Source: Maylandia zebra
Lineage: Eukaryota; Chordata; Actinopteri; Cichliformes; Cichlidae
Assembly: GCF_041146795.1 (NCBI RefSeq)
Contig: NC_135179.1
Span: 26,957,047 to 27,021,046 of the forward strand
DNA: 64,000 nt
Reading direction: 5' to 3'
The translations under genes and the position numbers were made by a program. Of this stretch, positions 1-12,500 are shown one piece after another (the stretch's first letter is position 1; each line of letters starts with the position of its first letter). Below the pieces are notes generated by a model. That model did no database searches. It was given only the letters and a program-made list of their open reading frames with translations, and was not told where the DNA came from.

Positions 1-3000
1 ATTGTTTCCTCTGACAACACATTTAACGTATGCCATTATTAATCATGAGCAACTATTAGCTTTTGATAAATTGCCACTCAACCTAGAACAGGCTCGCGGC
101 CAGTAACAAAAGACCGTTGGTGTTTACTATACGTTCGCTTCACTTCGTGTTGTTTATCTGTGAGTGCACTTAACGTTCATTTGTACAAAGAAAATAAGAG
201 TGTGTCAATCAGAAAGAAGAGTGTGTCCTTGGAGACAAGAGCAGCATATCCTCTGGCTAACGTGGCTTGTCACACAGCCAGCTGCACAGGCCAACGCCAG
301 ACGAGGAGGTGAAATGAGGAGCACGGTCACTGATAAAGAGAAGAGAAAGCAGCATGAGGAAGTTTGAAAATGTAGAAGCAATTTTCCAAAAAAGAAAACT
401 GAAACTCAAAGTATCTTTGACATGTCTGATTTAGCACAAAGATTAGAGGCAGCTGATTCTGTATGGATTCAACAAATATTTAGCAATGTGCTGCAATTAG
501 GTGATGGTGTGTGGTTTAGAGATTAACATATAATAATTAAAATATTATTTCTATAATTTCTTGCAACACTAGAACTACAATGTGCTTCACAAATTCACAA
601 GAGAGCAGCTTCAAAGCACCAAACAGACAAAAAAAAACCCCAAAACCGAGCAGCATTATTCATAGAGACCATTTTTTTAAATGCATTACACAAATGCCAG
701 TGTGTACAAGTAGGCTTCAAATGCTTTTCAGACTGAGTCACAAGCTGATCTGATAGTGAAGGAACAGTTAGTGCCACAGTATTGAAAAGATAAAAAGCAC
801 AGTCCCTCATTAAATCAGCTTCTATCCTGTTATGTTGAATCAAACCTGATTGGCATACCAGTAACTAAATGAAGTTTAACTATCAATAACCAGGTCAGCT
901 CCAGACCCTTTCACTTGTGCACATGACGTTCAGATCACTTCTGATCGTCTGGTGTAGAATCCACAGTGGCTGTGTACAGAGACAAATTTACAAACATACA
1001 TAACCTTTTGCCTGATAAACTATAACAGGAGCTGCTGACCCGGAGCGGAATTAAAGCAGCAACTCAAACTGAAGGCTTGTCCCGAAGCAATTAATTAAGC
1101 AATTACTTTTTATGATGTTTATTCTGGATTCTTGTTCATTTTTCTGCCTCTTCATCTGCAAACAGAGCCACGTGTAGTAAGTCACCTCGAGCGGGATGTG
1201 CCGCGCTGCTGGAAGCACTTACATAAATTATCACATCTAACCTACTGACGGGGGTGCCGTGATTTTCTGGCCTGTGAGACAGAGGGTAATTCAGATATTA
1301 ATTATGCAAATCAAATGTGTGAAATTGCAGAAAATTGTTTTCAAGTAGCCATCATCTTCTCTGCGAAGCATCCTCCGGATTCCCCTGTGTGGAGTTTAGA
1401 TGAAATTTTTTTTGGATGAGCACCAATCCTAAAGACGCGTTTATGATAATGACATGCACACGCCTGTGTGAGGCTGTGAACATCAATCCAATTAATGCGA
1501 CGTGGACGAGCATCCTCAGCATTTCTCACATGACAGCGAAGGACATCAAAGATGACACTGAGGGGTTGCTTGCAGTGCATGTTTCAAAGTGAGGTGGTAA
1601 GACATTGTTGGCAAATATGATATTTATATAATGATGACCACTGCAGAGAAGTTAGCCGAGCATGAGCACTTATTCTAATGGCAGATTCAGAAAACAGAGT
1701 CCAAGTGGCATGAGATCACCCAGGGATGAGGTGAGGACAGAGGCTGATGGAGACAAGCAGAAAATAGACAGCTGACACTGGCAGGTCCCAGTGGGTGACT
1801 TTGTGTTTGAATGTATTTAATGTCCACAAGCTTTGAAGACAGCATCTGCAAAAAAAAAGAAAAAAAAAAAACTAATTACAAAGATAAATCTTTGACACTT
1901 CTAGCATGCAGTGAGTCAGGCAGCATCTGCATTTGTGCAGGAGTAGGTTTGTGCTGACGTCAAAGCTTTTGCAGGGAAGTTGAAAGAACCGTTGGGGAGT
2001 GACGGGGGCTCAGAAGAGAGATCGGCAGAAGAAACAGACGTGCACAAAAGCGAGTGCTGATGCACCGACATTATAGCTTCAAACTGCATCTGTGAAGAGA
2101 GATTTAGGTCAAGAGTGTGTGTGCGGGATCAGAAAAATGAAGCAACATCTATTCCAACACCTTGAAACACAAACATATTTAAATATCACTGAAAATACAT
2201 AAAATTGAGGTGGAGAAATGAAGCTGAGGATGTGTACACAAACAAGCAGAAATATTTGTGAAAATAAACCAAGAATCTCTGCAAACAAAATGATAAGAGA
2301 GGATTTTTCTTCTTCTACTTAAGCAAACAAACATTTTGGAAATAACTGAGAAAAATAAACTCTTCCATTTCCGCTGACTTTGCCTGAGTCGCTTTTATGC
2401 AATTAAAATGAAATGAATACTACATTTCACATTATCTCACCCTGTTGCCTGTGGAAGAGTCCAGCTCCTCTGCTGCTAAATTCCCCACTGTTAGCTCCGT
2501 CCCATTTAGGCACAGCCAATTCTGCCTCGGTGCCTTTTGAAAACCAGCATACGCTTTTACAGGTTAGAGAGTTGGGAGTAATGTGTTGTGATGGACCAAG
2601 TTGAAAAAACAGGAGGAGTCACGGGAATTGTTAGAAAAATAGGGTATTGATTTATTTAACCCAAAAATTATATTTACAAAAGTAATAAATGTTGAACTCA
2701 TAAAAGAGGTCAAAGAAACAAACCTAGACTCAGTCAAACAACTGTGAACTCAACAAACAAAACTGACCTAAACAGGAAACGACACACAGGGGTATATATA
2801 CTGCAGATCAGACCACTACGACACAACAGGGTAACTAAACAAAACACAATCATAAACAACAAAAGCGATGCAGAAGAGTCCAGTTTGTTAATAAACTAAA
2901 CATCAAAGAAGAAACTCAAAACCACTAACCCGAAACTCAAATATTTAATTAAGTACAAAAGCGTTTTTTTAATTTTAATTAAAGAAAATACACATTCTCC

Positions 3001-3279
3001 CCTTCAGCAGGAAGTGGTGGTGCGGTCCAATTATCCTTCTTTGTATTTAAGGACTTTAAACCCTGGCCACCACCTTTTGTCTGGCAACTCCCAGGGTTCA
3101 TGGCAGGTAAGAAACAGGTAAAAGAAACAAAGTAATCAACTGGTATGCTTACATAAGTAAACTAAATGTGCGTGCTTACAAACAGGACAAATGTACTTAA
3201 ACCAATCAATAAACTTATTAGAAACTAAAGTGTGTTACTGTGTTCAAATGAAGAAATAAAAATACACGAGTTACAGACT
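1..3279. other. Upstream flank, no gene recognised
   Basis: No exon of a known protein family is recognisable on either strand. Reading frames here are short and lack domain signatures. Around 310-525 a broken plus-strand frame rich in Lys/Arg and Glu looks like a transposon-derived remnant but cannot be assigned. From about 2610 to 3110 the sequence has an A-rich, repeat-like character and ends in a GC-richer box near 3060-3105; it may be an old LTR-type repeat, which I could not confirm. Confidence 0.4.
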
Positions 3280-4060
3280 TCAGAGTGTGGCCATGGTTTT
3301 GGCCATCACTGTGTTAAAGTGGGTGCAAACAACATTTTTGCCTCCTGATCTTTCTGATAACTACAGAGATTGTACAGGTAGTCCAGCTTCTCCAGGATGG
3401 CACATCATTAAAAGTCATCAACACATCAGCAGGACTGGTATTTGCTCCTTTGTGCAAGGAAGACACTGGTGTTGAATATCTCTTCCCAAACAATCAGAAA
3501 CAGACTTCATGAGGATGGCCTGAGAATCCGATGTCCTACAGTGGGCCTTGTGCTCACTGCCTGCTGTTTGCCATAGAATACCAGAACTGGCAGGTCCACC
3601 GATGGCACCCTTTGCTTTTCACAGCAGGTTCTTTCTGAGCACATGTGACAGTCGTGAAAGGGTCAGGAGAAGTCGTGGAGAACATTATGCTGTGTGTAAC
3701 ATCATTCAGCATGACCTGAGTTGGCGGTGGGTCAGTAATGGTCTGGGGAGGCATATTCATGCAGAGATGAGCAATGGCACCCTGACTGCCATTAGGTATC
3801 AGCATAAAATCCTTAATAAAATATATATTTTGGTGGCTATTAATAAAATATATTTTATTAATAGCCAGCCACCAGGTTTGGAAACATTGTGCAATATAAC
3901 ACAGGTGTGGCAGCTAAAACCCTTTTGGATCTGTGACTCAATGAGGACACAGAGCATCCAAGAACACTCTTACTCCTCCTCTGCGGCTCTGGGACTTGCA
4001 GACCACGGAATCAACAAAGGTGTTCTATCTCTCACAATGGCATGTTCTAATTTCCATTTC
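3280..4060 (+). mobile_element. Degenerate Tc1/mariner transposase relic
   Basis: The translation of 3548-4063 contains a stretch resembling the central catalytic region of fish Tc1-like transposases (SRGEHYAVCNIIQHDLSWRW, followed by a VSNGLGRHIH-type segment where intact copies read a Val-Trp-Gly-Gly motif). The surrounding bases fit a Tc1-like DNA-binding half from about 3287, interrupted by stops and frameshifts. A perfect 32-bp AT-rich palindrome (3835-3866) sits near its 3' half. This is a dead fossil copy, not a gene. The class is fairly sure; the exact boundaries are not. Confidence 0.65.
3835..3866. repeat. Perfect 32-bp palindrome
   Basis: The arm GGCTATTAATAAAATA (3835-3850) is followed immediately by its exact reverse complement (3851-3866), with no loop. 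It lies in or next to the Tc1 relic. It could be an old terminal-repeat junction or a cruciform-prone AT palindrome. Confidence 0.8.
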
Positions 4061-7000
4061 TGACAGCTCTGATGAAATGCTCATTCACACATGCACACAT
4101 GTCTATCTTATCCAATTACTGTGAGGACAAGCTATGGTTTACTGTAATGAATTATTCATAGCGCAATAAGGATGCACCACAGAGGTTAGTGTGTCAGTCT
4201 AAAGTGTGCTCCTCAGAATCCCTTTAAAAGATTATTTCTCGAATTCAGCTGCCACAATTGCCCGCCGTAATTAACTTGCTGTTTGCAGGGGCAGAATCGA
4301 GTCCACCAATCTGTGACTCGCTGCGATTAGAGTTTAATTCTGGCTGCCCTTGTAGCTGCACATGGACTTTGACTTGTGAAACGTTAAAATGAGATTTTAA
4401 AGGAGGAATACTCATGACGTGTTATCACCGTGTCGCCATGCACACGTGCACATCCCTGTTCTCCAGTGACGCTAACATTTTTATTTATTTCTGACAGAAG
4501 AGATTCTTTGGCAAATTTTCAAAGACGCTTAGCCGTGGCAGTGAAGAGGCACTGAACATAAGCGTGTCAATAATAATGACAGCCGCTATCCACAGAGAAT
4601 TGTTTACGCAATTAAAAAGCTTATATCCAGCAGCGAGCTTGAAAATGAACAATTATTTTAGCTGTAAGAACGAGGCTGGAAACGTGAAAAAGCACACAGA
4701 CAGCACACTTTTATAAACTTGAGAATGCGCTGCATCTACAGCAATGTATTAAAGCTGCAGTATGCTCTGTCCTCAACTTCCAAGTTCAAATCCTCTCCTC
4801 TGTTAATCCCTCGGAGAGGGCAGGGATGATGGGACACACGGCCTTTAGAGAGAACCTGGTTTTGGCCACATGCTTTATTCTGCTATTTAACAAAATGAGC
4901 AGACGCCAGCTGTTGCAGCAGTGGATGTGGGCCGAGTGTAAGTCAGGAGCCACGTCATACATGACAGCTGTTTGTGGCATCAGACAATCTGAATTTGTGA
5001 CTCGTCAAATTGCCCATCTGGGTCAAAGCAATAGTAAATAAATAATCAGTGGGTTTTAGTCATGTGGTGACTTATTATTAAAAAAATGAACATCATTAGT
5101 TGCAAAAGTACTGGGCTGTTTTTCTCCTCAATAATTTCATTAGATATTGTGCTCGGAGCTAAGAGCAGCCGAGGTAAATTGCTTGGCCCCACAAAACAAT
5201 CTGTGTTAACAGGTCTGTAATCCATAAATTAACCTATCATCCTTTTCATAAATTCATGTCATGGTGAATTATTGTACTAAGCATGTCCACAGTTAGATAA
5301 AATGAAATAAGTATAGCTACAAGCAATCCCTATCCACCAAGGATTCAGGCTTCAACTTCTTCCAAATGCTCTGTTTAGGACAGTTTTTCTACTCTTAGCT
5401 CTGTATGATGTCATTTAGAACACATATCCTTAATATGATCACCTAAGACACACGCACTACTGTTCACTTATTATGTTTGAGTGTTTTAGCTCCGCTCATA
5501 AAGAGAGCGGAGCTAAAATGGTTTGTTTCAGGGAGGAACTGAGGGTCTGCACCAAGACCCAGAATAAGCTACACAAAGCTTAATAAAACTCTGAAGTATG
5601 CAAGGGAGAAAACAGGGGATTTAAAATGAGCACGTGTCTTCTTTGAATTATCTTTAAACGAGTTAATATTTGTGTGTAGATGCATATTCATCAGGGTTCC
5701 AATGTTTGCTTCCCCCTTTAGTGAAATCACATTTGGGAAGCCCAAGTAGGGGTGCAGCGAGTTCATTAAGCCAAGCTGTTTCACATTAATTTTACATTCA
5801 GTTGTTTAATAACTTCAAAGAAACCATACTTAATGGCTTTGAAATTAAAATTCTTTGAGGGAAAAAGTTAAAACATAATGAAAAAAAAGTTCTGTGTGAA
5901 AATGAACAAAGCAAAGAGTTTGAAATGTTTTTGAAGGGCTTTAACAGGTAAACAGGTCTGTATGACTTTAGTGACAAAAAGAGACAATAACATGTGAACT
6001 CACAGTTTCACATAGACGGAGCTTCTATGCTGTGGCTTTGATTATTGCATTTGTTTGACACTTTTATGGACAATTGTTTTTCTAGCTTACTTTGGCTGTC
6101 TTAACAATCCATCAAGCCTACCAGGTTTACACGCAATTAGGTTAATCGTCTGCCGGTTGATTCTTCATATATATAATACAAACATGAGAGTATTCATTTT
6201 CTTTTTAAACTCATAGCAAGAAGGAGGAGCTTATAAGCTGCATTTCTTCTTGTTCGCCACTTCCCGCTACAGGACTTTGCTTTGTCCATTTCAGATAAGG
6301 ACTGTAATTTTGAGTGAAGAACAGATTACTTGAATTGCCTTTCAGAAGGCCAAGAAGAAAAAGAAAAAGTCAGCAAGCAATCAGCTTTATTTCTGCCAAA
6401 AGCCGTGTGGTCATGCATGAAAGTAGTTGTAATGATTGAACGAGCTCATAGGGTCTGAATATCACCTCTGGAGCCCCACACGGGTTTCTCTAAAAGACAC
6501 CGGAGGGTAGCCGGGTTCACCGCTGCAGCCTGACTGGAGAGAGTCAGGAAGCGTGTGTTGATGCTTATAGATGTCTGAGTGATGGTAGAACTGCCAGAGA
6601 TAGAGCTCTGTCATGTTTGAAGTGCTAATGTTTGTGACGGAGAGGTGAAAAAAAGCTACTTTAAAGTTCATTATGGAGCTAATTCCCAGCACAGTGAGAG
6701 TAGCTTTACAATAATTGCATCTCCAGGGAGAAAAGCAGTGGGTGATTTTGTACATTCAAGCAGATGTGCATTGCTGAAATATGCTCAGAGATCACCTGTA
6801 GAGGGATTCCATTTAATTAAACATATGGCCTCTCGCTAAATTATGAGAGAAGGTCTGATCGGATAGAAAAAGAGGAGAAAAAACATTAAAGACTTGTCTA
6901 AATTTAAATACTTATGGATAACAGTAAAAGCAATAAGATTAAACATAAAAAGGATGCCTACACAGAACAAAAACTTAACTAGATATCTATATCTGAATGC

Positions 7001-8625
7001 TGTTGACCTATTTATTGATAATAGTTTAATTTCAAGTGCTGCTGGTCTGAACAATATATTGATGGACCACTGTTTCCCAGCATAACAGCACAATTGCATC
7101 ACAGATTATTACAGTTAGTAATAATCACAGGCTTACGACTTACCCTCCCTTACAATATCCTTGGCAAGAAAGGAGAACATATTTTATTACAGAGTCGAGC
7201 TGTGGCATAAATCCCTGCTGTATGGAGGGGGAACATAAAGCTCCTTCTATGCCTTGAATGAAAAACCTTTAAGTGGTGAATGAACGGCACGTGAGCAAGT
7301 GAGTCAGTGGGTGAACTGCACAATTTAAGCACTTCCAGTCTGTGCGACATCCCCACGTCTTAAAGAGAATTCTGCTATTTTAAATCAACCTGTAGGCGCA
7401 GAGAAACGAGGTCAGACACAAACAACGTCGCCGTGGGAACCCTGCGCTTCAGCAGCACAATGACATTTCTCTGTGGAAAAAAACGAGGTGGAGGAAGACC
7501 ACCTCAAAATGTCACAGGACCCACAGATACGCATTTGTTAAAAAAAAAAAGGAAAATCAGAACAGTTAATGAACTGTCACCATTTGGTTTCGAGTGCACG
7601 TGAGACTGAGTGTGAGAAGTTTCCTACAGAGTTTTACAATACAGAATATAAGCATGTATGTGAAATCTCATCATTACCCCTTTTTACACTGGTAATATAA
7701 AAACAGTTGGAGAACATCCCCATCCTCTCTAATCTGTCAGGCATAAGATTACTGTTCAATCGATTACCAGCAGGTGTTAGGGACATGACTTCAGGTGTTC
7801 CTCATCAGCAAGGGTGTAGATTTGGTTGTGGCATTGGTGGGGACGGATGATTCAACCATCGAACCCTGCCCTGTTTCTTATTTTTTCCTTTTTGTTTTTG
7901 CTTCTTGATAAAGAAAGAGAAATATACTTGCCTACATATGCTATTCTACATGGTTTTAAACCATTTAAAATTACAATTCATAGTTTTATATGTGAATTAT
8001 ATAATGTTAAATTACTATTAAACAAATGACCGACTAAGTATTTTAGGCTTTAGTTTACTTCAGCCATATTCCATATAAATCAGGTATTATACAAAAATAA
8101 AAATAGCTTCAAATACAGTCATGACAATAAAAGAATATGACTTTAAGAAATTAACAACATTAGTTCAGTTACAGTACACCAACATCTCTTATACATTAGC
8201 ACTAAGGGAACACTGAATGACCTGTTGGTTTTTGTCCATAAAACTACTCGTCTAAGATTACCACAAAGTAAAAGGTCTCTCAGCAACATTATGCACTACT
8301 GCCCTCTATCAGATCAGTGAGCTGGGATGTTTTATTCTCAACATGAACTACTGTTACAGCAACAGACATGGACTACATGCCCACACAACAAACACATGCC
8401 TGCTCCTCTCATTAGCTGAAATGAACTGCTGGCATATTGGTTTTACATCTGTACTGTCCAGTCTCTCCTGGTGGACATGGCATCACATTATTCATGGTTA
8501 CATACAATTTTAGACTGATGTGGGCCAAGCTCCTACTTGGGGGGGGGGTATACATGTACATATATATATACAAAAAACTTGAATCTTACAGTGTTTATTT
8601 ATCGGATAAAATACCGTTATTATTA
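4061..8625. other. Non-coding upstream region, nothing gene-like
   Basis: I see no exon with recognisable protein similarity on either strand across this 4.5 kb. All reading frames are shorter than 120 codons and have no recognisable motif. It holds a perfect hairpin (5484-5518) and short A- or T-rich tracts. Regulatory elements of opn3 could lie here but none can be named from sequence alone. Confidence 0.5.
5484..5518. repeat. 14-bp perfect hairpin
   Basis: TTTTAGCTCCGCTC (5484-5497), a 7-nt spacer, then the exact reverse complement (5505-5518). The run of A after the second arm (or T before the first) superficially resembles a terminator, but in a vertebrate intergenic region it is more likely the tip of a small foldback element or chance. 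Confidence 0.75.
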
Positions 8626-8890
8626 AACAGGCCGGGGGTGTCCAAATTCAGAGGCTGCGTCCACCTGAGGACCCGGCCCAAGGGCCGGGTCCTCCAAAAG
8701 CCGGGTAGACCGGAAATGAGCGATTGTGAAATTGGACGGTCTAGCCTTCAGAATTACGTCACCTGCCGTCTGCTCCTTGCTGTCTAAAATATAACCGGAC
8801 GCTGGCGTAGATGGTCGAATAAACTGCTGTCACACAGCTGAATAAGTGTGAGAACCCGGAGGAATCCTCCCGAGGGATTAATAAATCTAG
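8626..8890. repeat. MITE-like repeat with a GC-rich palindrome
   Basis: The segment opens with a GGGGGTGTCCAAATTC-type motif like those at the ends of hAT-like fish repeats. It contains a near-perfect GC-rich palindrome at 8667-8694 (13-bp arms, GAGGACCCGGCCC and complement, two bases between). It ends near a second AATAAA-containing stretch. No transposase is present, so it would be non-autonomous. The class assignment is tentative. Confidence 0.4.
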
Positions 8891-9180
8891 TTTACAGTTT
8901 TTTCTGATTGCTTAAACCCTAACTCTGATTCCTGTAGCACAATCTCTAAAACTATTCAGACTTATAGCAAAACCACTCACTGAGTTTGCAAAACTAAAAG
9001 CACAAAAACTGCTTTGCACTCAGTTTGCAATTTTGTAACACACACTTTGCAAAACTGTAGGCACAATTCACTGCACAACACTCAATTACCAAATTTCCAA
9101 CACACTCCTAGCAAAAGTATACACATGTATGGCTATCATTAACACTAATTTGCCAACTGTCTGGCACACTTTCACATGTG
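8891..9180. repeat. Low-complexity repeat with TTTGCAAAACTG motifs
   Basis: Short motifs of the type TTTGCAAAACT and AACACACT recur irregularly from about 8985 to 9140, with related ones on both strands. This resembles the subterminal region of a DNA transposon, but I see no matching opposite end. It lies about 400 bp upstream of the opn3 start codon. Confidence 0.35.
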
Positions 9181-9563
9181 AAAACTTTTTTAGATAATCA
9201 GTTCACTTTGCAATCCCCACAAAGAAAGAACGCCTTTATTTCAACATGTATGTCTTTGTTTGACTTTTTATTTTATTTTTTGTTTTTTCGAAGTACAGCC
9301 AAACTCCTAATCTCAGTAGACCTAAATATAGACCTAAGAATACAAAAAGCCTTACTTTGAAAGTATAAACGGAAGCCTGACGTTCCTGTTGGGTCTGACT
9401 AGTCACTGGTATATTGACCTAGTTTCAGCAAACAGCAGTCTCAGGTTGGCTTTTGAATTAGCGGCGCGCGAGGAGCCGGTGTGGGAGCGCCGACGAGCGC
9501 ACAGCCTCTCGTGCCCAGAGACGCGCGCAGCACAATGCTGGAAACCAAGTTTCCATCCGCGAA

Positions 9564-12500
9564 ATGAATCTCCCTAACGAAACCAGAGCCGGGAGAAGTA
9601 CAGAACATTACATTTTCGCACTTGGCACCTACAAACTTCTCGCTTTTACCATTGGGACTATCGGAGTATTCGGCTTTTGCAATAACGTCTTTGTCATAAT
9701 ACTCTACTGTAGGTTCAAAAGACTCCGGACGCCTACCAATTTGCTGCTGGTCAACATAAGTTTGAGTGATTTTCTAGTTTCTGTCATCGGAATAAACTTT
9801 ACCTTCGCTTCGTGCGTTAAAGGCGGATGGATTTGGAGCCAGTCGACGTGCATCTGGGACGGCTTCAGCAACAGCTTATTTGGTGAGAGGAGAAAAAAAT
9901 AAAGTAATTTAATCGTTTATGCTAGCATGTGTTAACATTTAATAATAGTTTTTATTAAAATAATTTACAAATATAATTCTTTAACCCTGTTACATTTTTG
10001 TGTGTCTCGCACTATATGCAAGGAAATAGCGGCTCAGTGTAAATAGGCAGAAGGCGGAGAGAAGCTCATTAATAACAAAGAATGCACTACGAAGGCATGA
10101 AGGACGTTATCAGTAACATAAATCTAAATATAATTGGGGTTTTTTTTAAAAAATTTTCAAATGACACATTATCTACGAGTTGTTGTGAAAATTTCCTCTC
10201 TTCAATTGTATTAAAATACAGAGTAATATCTAGCTGCTATGCTGAGCTTTATATTGTGTATTTTTTTCTTCCTGTATTTATACTTGCATCATACAGTGAG
10301 GAATCTTTTGACACCTCCCTGCGCCTGCCCTTCTATGTTAGCAAAAGTGTCCATTTATTTCCAGCATAAGTCTATTCATCTGGGAAGTGTGAATAAACAT
10401 TGAGGGTCATTGTCTGGGTCCCACCAGCGTAGGAATTAGAGCTCAGAAGGACTCATGTGTGGTAATGAGCTCATTAGTGATAGCCTCCAAGTCTTCTTCT
10501 TTTATTTTTTTTTTCTCCCGCTTCAGCAAATGAAACCCAGCGAACCAGCTGGACTTCTGTCATCCTGCTGTCCTTTAAGTGACATTGTCTTCTTTCCACA
10601 TATTCCAAAGGGCACACTTGCCCGCCTGTGTCCGGTGTGCAGCACTGCAGCAGTGGTTGTGGCTTGCAATGTACATGTCACAGGAGAATTCAGAACCAAA
10701 AGGCATACAAAGATAGTGTTGATATAACAGTTTATATAAGATGAAGTCTTTCGTGAATAAAGTGGCATTGAAGAGAGAAGATGCTGCGTTCTGTCTCTTT
10801 GGCCCTTAGATAACCTCCCTCCCCCCCTTGTCAAAAGGGGGGGAAAGGATTCTGTGTGATATTTGATATGTGAAAAACTCAAGGTCATACAGGTTGTCAT
10901 GGCTTGAGTGGGTGTGAGCACTGCAAATCCAGAGAACCTGCTTACACTGAGCATACTGTTACAATTGAGGTATATAAAGATAACCCCCTTGGCTTGACAG
11001 TACGTGTGCCCTCCAATAATCCATGCACAAATAAGATGTCTTCTTTGCACATTACTTTAAGTGTGACTCAGTAACTGACACACAAAGGGCCACAGGAGCT
11101 GCAGCAGTAAGCCCTGGCTGTTCTGTCCAAGCACATCCTTCCTTCAGCTGGTTTGCTGTGGCTCAAACTTAGCGCATACTATATAACGTCTCCCTTTGTA
11201 ATCTGTGCATCCACCTATCGATGCTGTATCTGTCTCATTCGTATGTAACAAAAGAATAATAAACCTATCTGAGCTTACATAACTGGCTATACATGTATAT
11301 AGGTTAGGGGAGGGTGTATGATGAAGTTTGAATAAAAATATTTTCCCTGGCATATTGACCTAATTTCAGCAAAGTTATCGTAGATGCTATACCAGGGCTT
11401 TAAGAGGTGCTCTTAAGATTGCATGCTTATAAGTAAAATGATGCACAGGAGGAACAAAAGAGCGACAGCTATGCACACAAGACACTTCAGTACGTGTGGT
11501 AAAAGCAGGCTGTGTAATGCAGATGCGGGTCCTAAAGGTGTGTGTGCGTAGGAGTCAAGAGCCTCTTTCTGTGCATCTTCACAGGGTTTTGCACCAAAAT
11601 GATTGAATGTGATGTCCAGACACAAGATGTTCAGATTTGTGTTTACACTGAGTGCGATGTACACTCAACCCAGACACGCTGAGTAGCCACTGACCCAAAT
11701 CCTGCAGTGCGCGGTCTGCATTACTCAGCGTGGTTGTCTCTCTCCCTTTGCTGCCAGGCATCGTTTCCATCATGACTCTGGCGGCCCTGGCTTATGAGCG
11801 CTATATCCGGGTGGTCCATGCACAGGTGGTGGACTTCCCCTGGGCATGGCGAGCCATCGCCCACATCTGGCTCTACTCCCTGGCCTGGACAGGTGCTCCC
11901 CTGCTCGGGTGGAACCGCTACACTCTAGAGATCCACAGGCTGGGCTGCTCTCTGGACTGGACCTCGAAGGACCCAAACGATGCCTCATTCATCCTCTTAT
12001 TCCTCTTGGCATGTTTCTTTGTGCCTGTTGGTGTCATGATCTACTGCTATGGGAACATCCTGTATACAGTGCAAAGGGTAAGGAATAAAAAGGATTGTTT
12101 GGGTTTTTTTTATTGCTTGCTTCTCTTAGTAACAATAAGATTAATAAACTGAATGAACAACATGGGATTGTAAATGAAGGCTAGCCTATCAAAACATTAA
12201 CCACGACGGTCAAAACTTATGGTACACATCCCCACAAAAATACATCTCTATTCAAATATTAACCCCCATTTCAGATGCTTATCGATTTATTGATGTAGAG
12301 TTTTGTACGTTGTTATTTCTCACTTCCAGAATAGTAGACTTCAGTTGTTTTAAGATTTTGCACAAAACACATTTTTAGTTTTGGGTCATACTCCTGAAAC
12401 ATCTTTTTTGTGCTGTAACTTGAATTTTCACTGCTGTTTTCTTCCCTTGTCTTATAACTGACAGCTCAACTGTGCAAGCATGTACAATAAAAGTGAGACA

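Noticed and set aside
3548..4063. 171-codon plus-strand frame as a gene
   Set aside because: It is a Tc1 transposase relic in a mix of true and wrong frames.
10523..11050. 175-codon minus-strand frame in opn3 intron 1
   Set aside because: No domain, low-complexity patches, and it lies fully within an intron; looks like chance.
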